DNA from: Rhodothermales bacterium | GTDB taxonomy: Bacteria > Bacteroidota > Rhodothermia > Rhodothermales > VXPQ01 | Assembly (NCBI GenBank): GCA_951812345.1 | Contig: OX638295.1 | Span: 1,374,759-1,438,758 of the forward strand | Length of the DNA: 64,000 nt | Direction of reading: 5' to 3' | In this document: positions 16,998 through 25,306 of the stretch, one piece after another | How positions within the stretch are numbered: the stretch's first letter is position 1 | Layout: each line of letters opens with the position of its first letter | The notes under the pieces: generated by a model | The model's database searches: none | What the model was told of the DNA's origin: nothing | The model's input: the letters and a program-made list of their open reading frames with translations, nothing else | Position numbers and translations under genes: made by a program

Positions 16998-18347
16998 GTG
17001 GGGGCCGTCGTTTTCGTCATTGTGGCGACGGCCCGTTTTCGTGCCCATCCGTTTCTTGTCCTGTTGATTGCGGCCTATCTGGTCGGGCTTGCGGCGGGAC
17101 TGCCGGGGACCGCCGTAGTTGCAGCCATCACGGAGGGTTTTGGCGGCACGATCGGCTATATCGGGATCGTGATTGCCGCGGGTACGATCATTGGCGCCCT
17201 GCTTGAAAAGACCGGCGGGGCGGCGCTCATGGCCCGCTCCGTACTGCGCTGGATCGGTAAGGCGCGCTCGCTGCTCGCCATGAGCATCACCGGTCTTTTC
17301 GTATCGGTCCCCGTCTTCTGCGATTCCGGGTTTGTCGTGCTGGCGCCACTGAATCGTTCGCTGGCCAAACAATCCGGTACGTCGCTTGCCTCCTTTACGG
17401 TGGCCTTGAGCATGGGATTGTACGCCGGCCATGTGTTCATTCCCCCGACGCCCGGCCCGCTTGCCGCCGCAGGGGAGCTGGGGGCCGACATAGGCCTGGT
17501 GATGCTTCTTGGCCTTGCCGTTTCCGTGCCCGTTATTGCAGCGACATGGCTTTTTGCCCAGGTTGCCGGACGCCGGATCGTCATAGAAGGAGAGCATAAC
17601 CCGGAACAGGCAGCCGAGACGCCAGCAAGTGTTCTACCCGCAGGCAGTACTGCCGGGGATATCCAACTCCGTTCCGCGTGGCTGGCCTTTCTGCCCATTC
17701 TGCTGCCTGTGGCGCTCATTGCGGCGCAGTCCATAGCGTCGTTGCCCGGACGTCCGTTCGGGGAAGGCGCCCTGTTTGCGTTGCTCCGGTTCGTCGGGAA
17801 TCCCAATTCGGCGCTGCTCCTCGGGGTCGTCGCGGCCTGTGCGGCGGTATGGCGCTCGGGCGGGCGCGTACGCATGGAATGGATATCGGAATCGCTCAAA
17901 ACGGGGGGACTGATTATTCTCATCACGGGGGCGGGAGGGGCCTTCGGCAAGGTGCTCCAAGCGACGCCCATAGGGGAGTATCTGGGCGGCCTTCTCGGCT
18001 CGATAGGGCTGGGGGCTTTCAGCGTGCTCGTTCCGTTTCTGCTGGCCGCCTCGCTCAAGACGGCGCTCGGCTCCTCGACCGTGGCCATCATCACGTCCGC
18101 CGCCATCGTGTTTCCGCTCTTGCCGGCGCTGGGACTGGCCTCTTCGTTCGGGCCGGTGCTGACCACGCTCGCCATCGGGGCCGGCTCCATGACGGTCTCG
18201 CATGCGAACGACAGTTATTTCTGGGTGGTGAGCCAGTTTTCCGGGATGACGGTTTCGCAGGCCTACAAACTGCATACGGTCGGCTCCGCCGTGGCGGGGG
18301 TCACAGGCATTGTCGCCGTTCTGCTGCTGGGTTTCGTCTTGTCGTAG
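16998..18347 (+). CDS. GntP-family permease (gluconate/organic acid symporter)
   Basis: About 449 residues with about twelve membrane segments. Family motifs include LLEKTGGAALMARS, SVPVFCDSGFVVLAPL and GLYAGHVFIPPTPGPLAAA, which mark GntP-type proton symporters for gluconate and related hydroxy acids, and the C-terminal SMTVSHANDSYFWVVSQF. The GTG at 16998 cuts into the first helix; the frame is open upstream to a CTG at 16968 that overlaps the MerR stop, so the true start may be there. Likely co-transcribed with the MerR gene. Confidence 0.9.
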   Translation: MGAVVFVIVATARFRAHPFLVLLIAAYLVGLAAGLPGTAVVAAITEGFGGTIGYIGIVIAAGTIIGALLEKTGGAALMARSVLRWIGKARSLLAMSITGLFVSVPVFCDSGFVVLAPLNRSLAKQSGTSLASFTVALSMGLYAGHVFIPPTPGPLAAAGELGADIGLVMLLGLAVSVPVIAATWLFAQVAGRRIVIEGEHNPEQAAETPASVLPAGSTAGDIQLRSAWLAFLPILLPVALIAAQSIASLPGRPFGEGALFALLRFVGNPNSALLLGVVAACAAVWRSGGRVRMEWISESLKTGGLIILITGAGGAFGKVLQATPIGEYLGGLLGSIGLGAFSVLVPFLLAASLKTALGSSTVAIITSAAIVFPLLPALGLASSFGPVLTTLAIGAGSMTVSHANDSYFWVVSQFSGMTVSQAYKLHTVGSAVAGVTGIVAVLLLGFVLS

Positions 18348-18423
18348 ATCGCGCCGCCGGGAAAACATTTTCGGCTTGCGCGTATCATGACATCTAAAAA
18401 AAGCCTATCTTCGGTTCTGTTTT

Positions 18424-18497
18424 CGGGACGTGGCGCAGTCCGGTAGCGCACTTGCATGGGGTGCAAGGGGTCGTGGGTTCGAATCCCGCCGTCCCGA
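18424..18497 (+). tRNA. tRNA-Pro (GGG anticodon)
   Basis: Acceptor stem CGGGACG/CGTCCCG, D-arm with GGCGCAGTCCGGTAGCGC, anticodon stem CTTGC/GCAAG with the 7-base loop ATGGGGT giving anticodon GGG, and a T-arm with GGGTTCGAATCCC. The discriminator is A and the 3' CCA is not encoded (ACAT follows). It reads CCC/CCU proline codons. A palindromic repeat starts 10 bp downstream. Confidence 0.96.
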
Positions 18498-18507
18498 CAT
18501 GTTGTCA

Positions 18508-18544
18508 GGATATTCTGATTAAGTCCGCAAAGCTCAGGGTATCC
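18508..18544 (+). repeat. Palindromic dispersed repeat, copy B (37 bp, inner part deleted)
   Basis: GGATATTCTGATTAAGTCCG followed by CAAAGCTCAGGGTATCC. It keeps the left end and the last bases of the right end of the family but lacks the AGGGGTGGTTTTG centre. It lies between the tRNA-Pro gene and an oxidoreductase gene. Confidence 0.75.
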
Positions 18545-18635
18545 TGTACTGTTGTTCCGGACGGCACAGCCCGTCCTTCCGGGCGATTTCTCGCCCGTTT
18601 TCACCGGAAACCAGCGACCGAATAGCGATAGCATT

Positions 18636-19805
18636 ATGTCTTTGAGCAGAAAACTCCGTTACGGAATGGTAGGCGGTGGCCCCGGCGCCTTCATCGGCGA
18701 AGTACACCGCAAGGCAGCCGCCCTCGACGGGCTTACGACCCTCGTAGCGGGGGCTTTTTCGTCGGATCCCGCCAAGTCGAAGCAGCAGGGGGAGGCGCTG
18801 CATCTGGATCCGGCCCGCGTGTACGGTTCCTTCGAGGAAATGGCCGAGCGGGAGGCTGCCCTTCCCGAAGACGAGCGCATCGACTTCGTATCGATCGTTA
18901 CGCCCAATTTTATGCATTTCCCGGTCGCAAAGGCGTTCATTGAGCGCGGCATCCATGTCGTGTGCGACAAGCCCATGACGACCACGATCGAGGAAGCGGA
19001 GGAACTGTGCCGTCTCGTAGCGGCGCACGACATCGTATTCGCTCTGACGCACAATTACACGGGCTATCCGATGGTCAAGCAGGCTCGCGCCATGGTGGAG
19101 AACGGCGAGCTTGGAGAAATCCGCAAGGTGGTGGTGGAGTATCCGCAGGGCTGGCTCGCCACGAAGCTGGAAGACGTCGGCAGCAAGCAGGCCGAGTGGC
19201 GTACAGATCCCTCAAGGGCCGGTGTGTCGTCGGCGGTGGGGGATATCGGCTCTCATGCGGAAAACCTGGCGCGCTATATCACCGGCCTCGAAATAGAATC
19301 GCTCTGCGCCGACATTAACACGTTCGTGCTGGGGCGGGCGCTCGAGGACGACGCCAACATGCTGATTCACTACAAGGGGGGAGCGCGGGGCGTATTGCAT
19401 TGCTCCCAGATTTCCGTCGGGGAGGAGAACGGCTTTAACATCCGTGTCTACGGCACGCAAGGCTCCCTCTCATGGCTGCAGGAGAATCCGAATTACCTGC
19501 ACGTCCGGTCCAATGACGGGCCGGAGCGGGTGTACAAGCGGGGGAATCCCTACCTCGCAGAGGCGGCCCAGCGCAACAGCCGGCTTCCGTCAGGGCATCC
19601 CGAAGCGTTTCTGGAGGCCTTTGCGAACATCTACGTGAATGCGGCGCATGCTATCGAGGCGCACCGCACCGGGGTGGAGGCGGACGACATCGCCATGGAC
19701 TTTCCTACGGTGCAGGACGGGGCCATAGGCGTGCATTTCATTCATAAGGCGATAGAGAGCGGCAAGAAGCAGGCCTGGGTGGATGCTTCGTATGAGGCGG
19801 TGTAG
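18636..19805 (+). CDS. Gfo/Idh/MocA-family oxidoreductase
   Basis: 389 residues from ATG 18636; the open frame begins earlier at 18552 but that part is unlike the family. NAD(P)-binding start [20 protein letters not shown], then the EKP-like catalytic motif seen here as [16 protein letters not shown], and a conserved H in [13 protein letters not shown]. Such enzymes oxidise or reduce sugars, inositols or their derivatives. The length and the GGPGAFIG start resemble a sub-branch of ~380-residue dehydrogenases often found in sugar-degradation loci. Substrate unknown. No operon partner. Confidence 0.9.
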   Translation: MSLSRKLRYGMVGGGPGAFIGEVHRKAAALDGLTTLVAGAFSSDPAKSKQQGEALHLDPARVYGSFEEMAEREAALPEDERIDFVSIVTPNFMHFPVAKAFIERGIHVVCDKPMTTTIEEAEELCRLVAAHDIVFALTHNYTGYPMVKQARAMVENGELGEIRKVVVEYPQGWLATKLEDVGSKQAEWRTDPSRAGVSSAVGDIGSHAENLARYITGLEIESLCADINTFVLGRALEDDANMLIHYKGGARGVLHCSQISVGEENGFNIRVYGTQGSLSWLQENPNYLHVRSNDGPERVYKRGNPYLAEAAQRNSRLPSGHPEAFLEAFANIYVNAAHAIEAHRTGVEADDIAMDFPTVQDGAIGVHFIHKAIESGKKQAWVDASYEAV

Positions 19806-19830
19806 GGGGGAACTTGGGAGGTATACGGGT

Positions 19831-20244
19831 ATGAGTAAAGGGAGGCGGAAATATATTATCGGGGCATGGAGCCAGCTTGTGCTCTTTTCAATACTTGGCC
19901 TTGTAATGTACAATATGGCTGGCCCGGAGGAGCTTTCTGTTAGCAGGCGCTCTTTCTTTCTATTACTCTGTGTTTTATACGGAATTTCTTCGTTTCAACA
20001 TACGCTACAGAGGGGCAAAATCAGGGATTTGCAGCAACGTCTTGCAAAGTATGAACCCGGTTCCGATATAAGCACCTGGAGAAGGTTGTTGCCGGAATTT
20101 CTCACACGTCGCTATATCGGAGTGGAGGTCCTGGACTGGATATGGCTTGTTGTGTTTGTTGTTTTGGTGCTGTTTTTTGCTGCTCTTGTTTTGATTAATT
20201 TAGAGGTGGTTCGGGTTGATTGGACAGATTTCGCGGGAATTTAA
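19831..20244 (+). CDS. Hypothetical membrane protein, 3' end replaced by IS sequence
   Basis: 137 residues from ATG 19831, with GGGAGG about 10 bp upstream. Two N-terminal membrane helices (QLVLFSILGLVMYNM; SFFLLLCVLYGISSF), a basic cytosolic loop (RGKIRDLQQRLAKYE) and a third helix (WLVVFVVLVLFFAALVLI). Not recognised as a named family. The last 13 codons (EVVRVDWTDFAGI) and the stop are supplied by the left end of the downstream IS3 element, so the native C-terminus was probably cut off. Base use is more AT-rich than the neighbours. Confidence 0.6.
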   Translation: MSKGRRKYIIGAWSQLVLFSILGLVMYNMAGPEELSVSRRSFFLLLCVLYGISSFQHTLQRGKIRDLQQRLAKYEPGSDISTWRRLLPEFLTRRYIGVEVLDWIWLVVFVVLVLFFAALVLINLEVVRVDWTDFAGI

Positions 20245-20353
20245 GGTGTAATGTTGCGACCTTGTTCCGACGCAATCAGAGGTGGTTCGGGTTGATTGGA
20301 CAGATTTCGGAGGAATTTAAGGTGTACTGTTGCGACCTTGTTCCGACGCAATC
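20202..20353 (+). repeat. 76-bp tandem duplication of the IS left end
   Basis: Units 20202-20277 and 20278-20353 both run from AGAGGTGGTTCGGGTTGATT to TGTTCCGACGCAATC. Only a few positions differ (for example TCGCGGGAAT against TCGGAGGAAT). The copy next to orfA is the functional left end; the outer one supplies a stop codon to the upstream membrane-protein gene. Confidence 0.9.
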
Positions 20354-20368
20354 AACCAGACAAGACCC

Positions 20369-20659
20369 ATGTCGAGACGCACACGCAGAACCCATAGTCC
20401 TTCGTTCAAGGCGAAGGTAGCCCTTGCCGCCGTGCGCGGCGACAGCACGCTGGCCGAACTCGCCGAACGCTTCGAGGTACACCCGAACCAGATACAATCG
20501 TGGAAGAGACAGCTCACAGAGAGCGCCGAGGAGGCGTTCGTTCGAAGCCGCAACGTTCCCGACGAACGCGACAGGAAGATTGAGGCGCTTCACGCAAAGA
20601 TCGGGGAGTTGTCGATGGAGAAGGATTTTTTATCGAAGGCGCTCGGACGCGACCGTTAG
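20369..20659 (+). CDS. IS3-family transposase OrfA
   Basis: 96 residues from ATG 20369. An N-terminal helix-turn-helix of the HTH_Tnp_1 type ([20 protein letters not shown] then [17 protein letters not shown]) binds the IS ends; the rest is a leucine-zipper-like helix ([20 protein letters not shown]). It stops at 20659, but a slippery TTTTTTA at 20626-20632 allows a -1 shift into the orfB frame to make the OrfAB transposase. Confidence 0.93.
   Translation: MSRRTRRTHSPSFKAKVALAAVRGDSTLAELAERFEVHPNQIQSWKRQLTESAEEAFVRSRNVPDERDRKIEALHAKIGELSMEKDFLSKALGRDR
20626..20632 (+). other. Programmed -1 frameshift site (TTTTTTA)
   Basis: In the orfA frame the heptamer reads GA[T TTT TTA], the X XXY YYZ pattern. 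After a -1 slip the frame continues ATC GAA GGC GCT CGG without a stop through the orfB ATG at 20674. This is the usual way IS3 elements make the fused transposase. Confidence 0.75.
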
Positions 20660-20673
20660 CCGAGCGCCGCGCC

Positions 20674-21501
20674 ATGATAGCGCCGACGCATCGCTTGCCC
20701 GTGGTTCGCCAGTGCAAACTGGTCGAACTGAGCCGTTCGACGGCCTACTACCGTCCCCGGCAAGAGAGCGAAGAGAATCTTGCCGTCATGAAGGAGATCG
20801 ACAGACTCTATATGGAGCGCCCCACAAGCGGATCGCGCACGATAAAGAGCAAGCTCGAGTCGAGAGGCATTCGCATCGCCAGAAGCCGCGTCGTACGTCA
20901 CATGCGCCTTATGGGCCTTAGGGCCATCTACCCTAAGCGCCGCACGTCGTCTCCGGGAGAAGGGCACAAGATATATCCTTATCTGCTAAGAAGCATGAAG
21001 GTGACAAGGCCCCGCGAGGTCTATGCGGCGGACATTACGTACATCCCTATGGCGAAAGGCTTTCTCTATCTCGTGGCCGTGATCGACTGGTACAGCCGCA
21101 AGGTGCTGGCCCACCGGCTCTCGAACACGCTCGACGCCTCTTTCTGCGCCGAAGCGACGGAAGAGGCCATTGTCCGCTACGGAGCGCCGGAGGTGTTCAA
21201 CACAGACCAGGGAGCGCAGTTTACCTCCGAGGCGTTCACGGGTGCGCTCAAGGCGCACGGCGTGCGTATATCCATGGACGGCAAGGGCCGCTGGCTGGAC
21301 AACGTGTACGTGGAGCGCCTGTGGCGTAGCCTCAAACAGGAAGAAGTCTACCGGCGCGCCTACGACACGGTGGCCGAGGCCAGGAAGGCAATCGCCGATT
21401 ACCTGCGCTACTTCAACGAAGAGCGCCCGCACCAGGGACTTGACAACAGAATCCCCAATGACGTATTCTACAAACGAAAACCGCTGCCCAAGGCGGCATA
21501 A
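20674..21501 (+). CDS. IS3-family transposase OrfB (DDE integrase)
   Basis: 275 residues from ATG 20674, normally made as the C-terminal half of OrfAB. The HTH_21 region (MERPTSGSRTIKSKLESRGI) precedes the rve catalytic core. The DDE residues are in YAADITYIP, FNTDQGAQFTS and DNVYVERLWRSLKQEEVY, and the C-terminal YFNEERPHQGLDNRIPNDVF is typical. All catalytic residues are present. Confidence 0.95.
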   Translation: MIAPTHRLPVVRQCKLVELSRSTAYYRPRQESEENLAVMKEIDRLYMERPTSGSRTIKSKLESRGIRIARSRVVRHMRLMGLRAIYPKRRTSSPGEGHKIYPYLLRSMKVTRPREVYAADITYIPMAKGFLYLVAVIDWYSRKVLAHRLSNTLDASFCAEATEEAIVRYGAPEVFNTDQGAQFTSEAFTGALKAHGVRISMDGKGRWLDNVYVERLWRSLKQEEVYRRAYDTVAEARKAIADYLRYFNEERPHQGLDNRIPNDVFYKRKPLPKAA

Positions 21502-21563
21502 CCCGACGCAGCGCTACACTTAAAAACGCCGGGAAAACTGTCCGGTTTTTTCGGACCATTTCT

Positions 21564-21720
21564 ATCAACCAGACAAGAAAGGCGGTTTGGGTTGATTGGA
21601 CAGATTTTCGCCAAATTTAAGGTATACTGTTCCGACCCAATCAACCAGAGGAGACCCATGCCGAGACGTACCCGCAGAACCTACTCTCCTTCGTTCAAGG
21701 CGAAGGTAGCCCTCGCCGCA
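21564..21720 (+). mobile_element. IS3-type left-end fragments fused to a cyclase gene
   Basis: 21564-21578 repeats the ATCAACCAGACAAGA that precedes orfA. From 21581 a second, diverged left end follows (GGTTTGGGTTGATTGGACAG, then the TTTAAGG(T)ATACTGTTCCGA segment), the AGGAGACCC ribosome site and the first 21 codons of orfA ([20 protein letters not shown]). Similarity to the intact element ends at 21720, where the cyclase sequence begins in the same frame. Confidence 0.8.
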
Positions 21721-22518
21721 CTCACCACGGTCCTTCTCGCCACGGGGTGCCTGCAGGACGCCCCACCCCCTGACCACACCGCCGTCTTCACCGGCGACGC
21801 GGGCGCATGGGTCGAGCTCTCCCACGCCTTCGGCCCCTCCACAATCTACTGGCCCACCGACACGGCAGGCTTCCAACTCACCGAACTGGCGTACGGCAAC
21901 ACGGACGCCGGCTACTTCTACGCGTCCTACTCCTTTGCCTCGGCCGAGCACGGCGGCACCCACCTCGACGCGCCAATCCACTTCGCGGAGGGGCGCATGA
22001 CGGCGGACGAGATCCCGCTCTCGAGCCTCATCACGACGGTGTCGGTGGTCGATGTCTCGGCCGCGGCAGAGACCGATCCCGACTACCTGCTGTCGGTCGA
22101 GGATCTCACTGCGTGGGAGGCCGAGCACGGCCAGATCGCCGACGGCGCCGCGCTGCTCGTCCGCACGGGGTGGTCGTCGCGCTGGGATGACCGCACCGCC
22201 TACCTGGGCACGGATCTCACCGGCCCCGAGGCCGTGCCTGAGCTGCACTTTCCCGGGATCGGTCCGGAGGCCGCACAGTGGCTGGTGGACAACCGCAGCG
22301 TTGCGGCGGTCGGGATCGACACGCCCAGCATCGACTACGGCCAGTCGAGCGACTACCGCACACACGTGATCCTGTACAGCGCGAACATCGTGGGGTTCGA
22401 GAACCTGACGAACCTGGACGCGCTGCCGGCGACGGGCGCCGGGATCGTGGCATTGCCGATGAAAATCGTGGGGGGAAGTGGGGGGCCGCTGAGGATTATG
22501 GGGTGGGTGCCGGAGTGA
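21658..22518 (+). CDS. Cyclase-family (kynurenine-formamidase-like) lipoprotein with IS-derived N-terminus
   Basis: 286 residues. Residues 1-21 are the start of an IS3 OrfA; residues 22 onward read LTTVLLATGCLQDAPPPDHT, a lipobox (LATGC) and mature lipoprotein start. Together, the basic OrfA residues plus VALAALTTVLLA make a plausible lipoprotein signal peptide. The body is a PF04199-type cyclase/amidohydrolase with the metal motif HGGTHLDAPIHF and later GIDTPSIDYG. Members hydrolyse formylkynurenine, isatin or similar ring amides; the substrate here is unknown. The coding DNA is richer in GC than its surroundings, which fits recent transfer. Translation probably uses the IS-borne GGAG ribosome site. 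Confidence 0.8.
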   Translation: MPRRTRRTYSPSFKAKVALAALTTVLLATGCLQDAPPPDHTAVFTGDAGAWVELSHAFGPSTIYWPTDTAGFQLTELAYGNTDAGYFYASYSFASAEHGGTHLDAPIHFAEGRMTADEIPLSSLITTVSVVDVSAAAETDPDYLLSVEDLTAWEAEHGQIADGAALLVRTGWSSRWDDRTAYLGTDLTGPEAVPELHFPGIGPEAAQWLVDNRSVAAVGIDTPSIDYGQSSDYRTHVILYSANIVGFENLTNLDALPATGAGIVALPMKIVGGSGGPLRIMGWVPE

Positions 22519-22643
22519 CGAGCCCGCCATCATGACCGTACGTTGCACCCGAGGTTCAAAATTTTAACTATGTAGGCTGGCAATTGTCAATAAAGCTTTG
22601 AGCAAGGCGCGTATTGACGAAACCGGAGAGTGTCTGCAAGCAC

Positions 22644-23423
22644 CTACCCGATCCCGAAAATCTCCCGCGCCGTGCGGCTCGTCACCTCGGCGACTTCTTC
22701 CAGCGACACCCCTTTCTCCAAAGCCAATCGCTCCGCCACAAGGCGTACATACGCCGGCTCGTTTCGCTTGCCCCGGTGCGGCGCGGGCGCAAGCCAGGGC
22801 GCATCGGTTTCGAGCACGATCCGGTCGAGTGGAATGCTGCGTACGGACTCGGCCAGACCGGCGTTTTTGAAGGTTACGATGCCTCCGATGCCGACCACAA
22901 ACCCGGCCCGGATGATGCGCGCCGCCTCTTCGGGCGTACCCGTGAAGCAGTGAAACACGCCCCGCCGCCCATCCATCTCCTTCGAATCCCCCCATTCCTC
23001 TTCGACAATCCGGATCAGATCGTCGAAGGCTTCCCGGTTGTGAAAGACGACAGGCAGTTTGCGGTCCATCGCCAGCCGGATATGCAGGCGCAGAAATTCC
23101 TGTTGCCGGTCGTCGAAGGAGCGGTCCCAGTAGTAATCGAGGCCGGATTCGCCTACCGCCACCACACGCGGATCGTCGCATAGCGCCGCCACCGCATCGA
23201 AATCCGTTGTCGTGGCCTCTTTTGTTTCCGTCGGGTGCAGGGCGGCCATGGCGTACAGGCCGTCGAATCGCTCGCAGAGTCGCAGGGCGCTATGGATGGC
23301 CGGCACGTCGATAGCGGGTAGAAGTATCCGCGTTACGCCGGCCTCGCGGGCCCGGTCGATCGCGGCTTCCAGATCGTCTTCGAACTGGTCGAGATACAGA
23401 TGTGCATGCGTATCGATAAGCAT
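22644..23423 (-). CDS. tatD: TatD-family metal-dependent hydrolase
   Basis: 259 residues, full length. TIM-barrel metal hydrolase with DTHAHLY (residues 4-10), ALHPTE, the metal-bridging Glu in VAVGESGLDYYW, HNREAFDD, FHCFTGTPEEA and ETDAPWLAPAPHRGKRNEP. TatD-type proteins are 3'-5' DNA/RNA exonucleases or D-aminoacyl-tRNA deacylase-like hydrolases acting in the cytosol. Stand-alone gene, convergent with the cyclase gene. Confidence 0.94.
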   Translation of the reverse strand: MLIDTHAHLYLDQFEDDLEAAIDRAREAGVTRILLPAIDVPAIHSALRLCERFDGLYAMAALHPTETKEATTTDFDAVAALCDDPRVVAVGESGLDYYWDRSFDDRQQEFLRLHIRLAMDRKLPVVFHNREAFDDLIRIVEEEWGDSKEMDGRRGVFHCFTGTPEEAARIIRAGFVVGIGGIVTFKNAGLAESVRSIPLDRIVLETDAPWLAPAPHRGKRNEPAYVRLVAERLALEKGVSLEEVAEVTSRTAREIFGIG

Positions 23424-23745
23424 GGCCGGGATTCTGTGCCGCAGGGATGGGACGTATCAACGTGCGTCTGCGAACGATGCCCGCTGCTCCGGGATCCCCA
23501 GGCAGCCGCCACGCGCCCCATCTCTCTTCCGAGATCGGGTTGTTTTGCAAAGGTCGCCGCCCTGCGGGCCCGTCTCCGGCCATGCCGGATAGTCGAGAGC
23601 GAACCTGCGTCCGGAACCTCTCGGCGTCCTGTTCATTGACCCAAGCGGTTCTTTACCTTAAAAGAGGAGGGCGAAAATCCCCCGGATGGCCATGAGGCCA
23701 TGGTCGGGCGTGTTGGAAACATCTCCGGGACACGTTGGCGATCTC
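23424..23745. other. Intergenic region between tatD and SpoIID-like gene
   Basis: A 322-bp divergent region. It has no convincing open frame of its own; the small frames seen are in low-quality composition. Near its right end are GAGGAGGG and a small inverted repeat ATGGCC-ATGA-GGCCAT at 23686-23701. It should hold promoters for both flanking genes. Confidence 0.5.
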
Positions 23746-25104
23746 ATGACAACCCTGTTGCGCTCCATCCTGTCGTACAAAGCAGCGATTCTAGCCTTGG
23801 TGCTTTGCGTCCTGCCGTCACAAGCCCAGGACGTACGGATACGCCTTCTCGACAGGCAGGCGCCCACAAGCATTACGCTTTCCGCATACGAGGGCGTCGT
23901 GCGGCTTCACGCCGGGGAGTATACCGATGCCCTTCTGGAGATGGAGACCGGGCAGACCGTGCTGATCTCCCCATACGGCCCCTCGAACGAACTCCGGGTA
24001 TCGTCGGATGCGCTCACCTTGTACGCGGAGTCTCTTCGCGCCGAACCGGTGGACGGCGCCTCTTTCGGTATCGGGACAGGGGACGATGAGGCCGAGCAGA
24101 CCCCGAGGCGATACACAGGGAATCTGCTTATTTCGCCGGATCAGAGCGATCAGAGCCTGGAACTGATCAATGCCGTCCCGCTCGAAGCCTATGTAGCCTC
24201 CGTCGTATCCACGGAATACGGCCTCGACGACCTGGAGGGATCGAAGGCCATGGCCGTACTGGCCCGCACCTACGTACTGAACGCGCCGGGTAAATACGGA
24301 CCGGACTACGATCTAGTAGACGACACCCGCTCCCAGGTATATAGGGGAGAGGACGTGATTCTTCCTCTGGCTCTCGAAGCGGCCCGCAGTACGGAAGGCG
24401 AGGTGCTGACCTGGCGCGGGAAGCCCATTCAGGCCGTCTACCATTCCTCCAGCGGCGGCCACACGGCCGACAACGAATCCGTATGGTCAAGCTCGCCGGT
24501 TTCCTACCTGCGGGGCAAACCCGATCCGTACGGCAAACGATCGCCCCATTCCGAATGGGTGTCCCGTGTTCCGCGCCCGAAACTGCTTTCTGAACTGGGC
24601 AAAAAATTCGGCGGGGAAGTCATTGGATTTTTGCTGGACGAGCGCAGTCCGGATGGCCGGGTCGCCTCGGTCTCCCTGCTCATGCAGAACGGGCGGCGGC
24701 GTTCCGTCACCGGCAACGAATTTCGCCTCGTCGTCATCTGGCATTTCGGGCCGCGGTCTCTGCGCAGCATGCGGTTCGACGCCGAGCGGCGAGGCAACGA
24801 ATATGTCTTTACCGGACAGGGATACGGGCATGGCGTGGGCTTGAGCCAATGGGGCGCGCACGATATGGCGAAGCGCGGCATGTCCTATCAAGAGATTCTG
24901 GATTTCTACTATACCGGCACCAAGCTATCCCGGCTCGAGGAAACGGATGCGGCGCGGACAACCCGGTATCCTTCCGCCGCAAGCGCAGGGGAAGCGCCTG
25001 CCGGGACTTCTTCGGGAGAGGAAAATCCGGAGCCTCCGGTCGAAACCGATGAAACCCGGGAAAACACTCGGCCACAGGTGCAAACCCGCAGAGTCGGCTG
25101 GTAA
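23746..25104 (+). CDS. SpoIID/LytB-domain protein (putative lytic transglycosylase), exported
   Basis: 452 residues from ATG 23746, giving a clean signal peptide (AAILALVLCVLPSQAQ). The middle part is a SpoIID domain: VPLEAYVASVVSTEYG, with the catalytic-type Glu in STE, LEGSKAMAVLARTYVL, and YHSSSGGHTADNESVW; the C-terminal GYGHGVGLSQWGAHDMAKRG is the family signature. SpoIID enzymes cleave denuded peptidoglycan. In a non-sporulating organism a role in cell-wall turnover or division is likely. The last ~50 residues are a Glu/Pro/Thr-rich, probably disordered tail. Confidence 0.9.
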   Translation: MTTLLRSILSYKAAILALVLCVLPSQAQDVRIRLLDRQAPTSITLSAYEGVVRLHAGEYTDALLEMETGQTVLISPYGPSNELRVSSDALTLYAESLRAEPVDGASFGIGTGDDEAEQTPRRYTGNLLISPDQSDQSLELINAVPLEAYVASVVSTEYGLDDLEGSKAMAVLARTYVLNAPGKYGPDYDLVDDTRSQVYRGEDVILPLALEAARSTEGEVLTWRGKPIQAVYHSSSGGHTADNESVWSSSPVSYLRGKPDPYGKRSPHSEWVSRVPRPKLLSELGKKFGGEVIGFLLDERSPDGRVASVSLLMQNGRRRSVTGNEFRLVVIWHFGPRSLRSMRFDAERRGNEYVFTGQGYGHGVGLSQWGAHDMAKRGMSYQEILDFYYTGTKLSRLEETDAARTTRYPSAASAGEAPAGTSSGEENPEPPVETDETRENTRPQVQTRRVGW

Positions 25105-25306
25105 CGCCTCGGGACAAAACAACCTGTATCTCCTCTTTCTGTGCAGGTTTTTTTTCGATTCCGGCGTTGCGAAGATTCGATGAAGGAGGCGCCGGGTTCA
25201 GCCGTTTTTCTTTTCTTGGGATACAACCGCGTTATCGGTAGATTTCTACCCTTCAACGACGTCCGTATACCGCAACGAATATCGACTGAAAACACCTTAT
25301 CGCATC

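Larger units (their letters stand above)
20202..21557 (+). mobile_element. IS3-family insertion sequence with duplicated left end
   Basis: It carries orfA and orfB with a -1 frameshift site between them. The left end is present twice in tandem: a 76-bp unit at 20202-20277 and 20278-20353 (differing at a few bases), each with GGTTCGGGTTGATTGGACAG. The right end near 21538-21557 reads CTGTCCGGTTTTTTCGGACC, an imperfect inverted repeat of the left tip. Both orfs look intact, so the element may be active. A further left-end fragment of a related element starts about 20 bp after the right end. Confidence 0.85.

Noticed and set aside
18263-18634. Minus-strand frame containing GIRTHDPLHPMQ
   Set aside because: This is the well-known false protein read from the antisense of a tRNA gene; the tRNA-Pro at 18424-18497 explains it.
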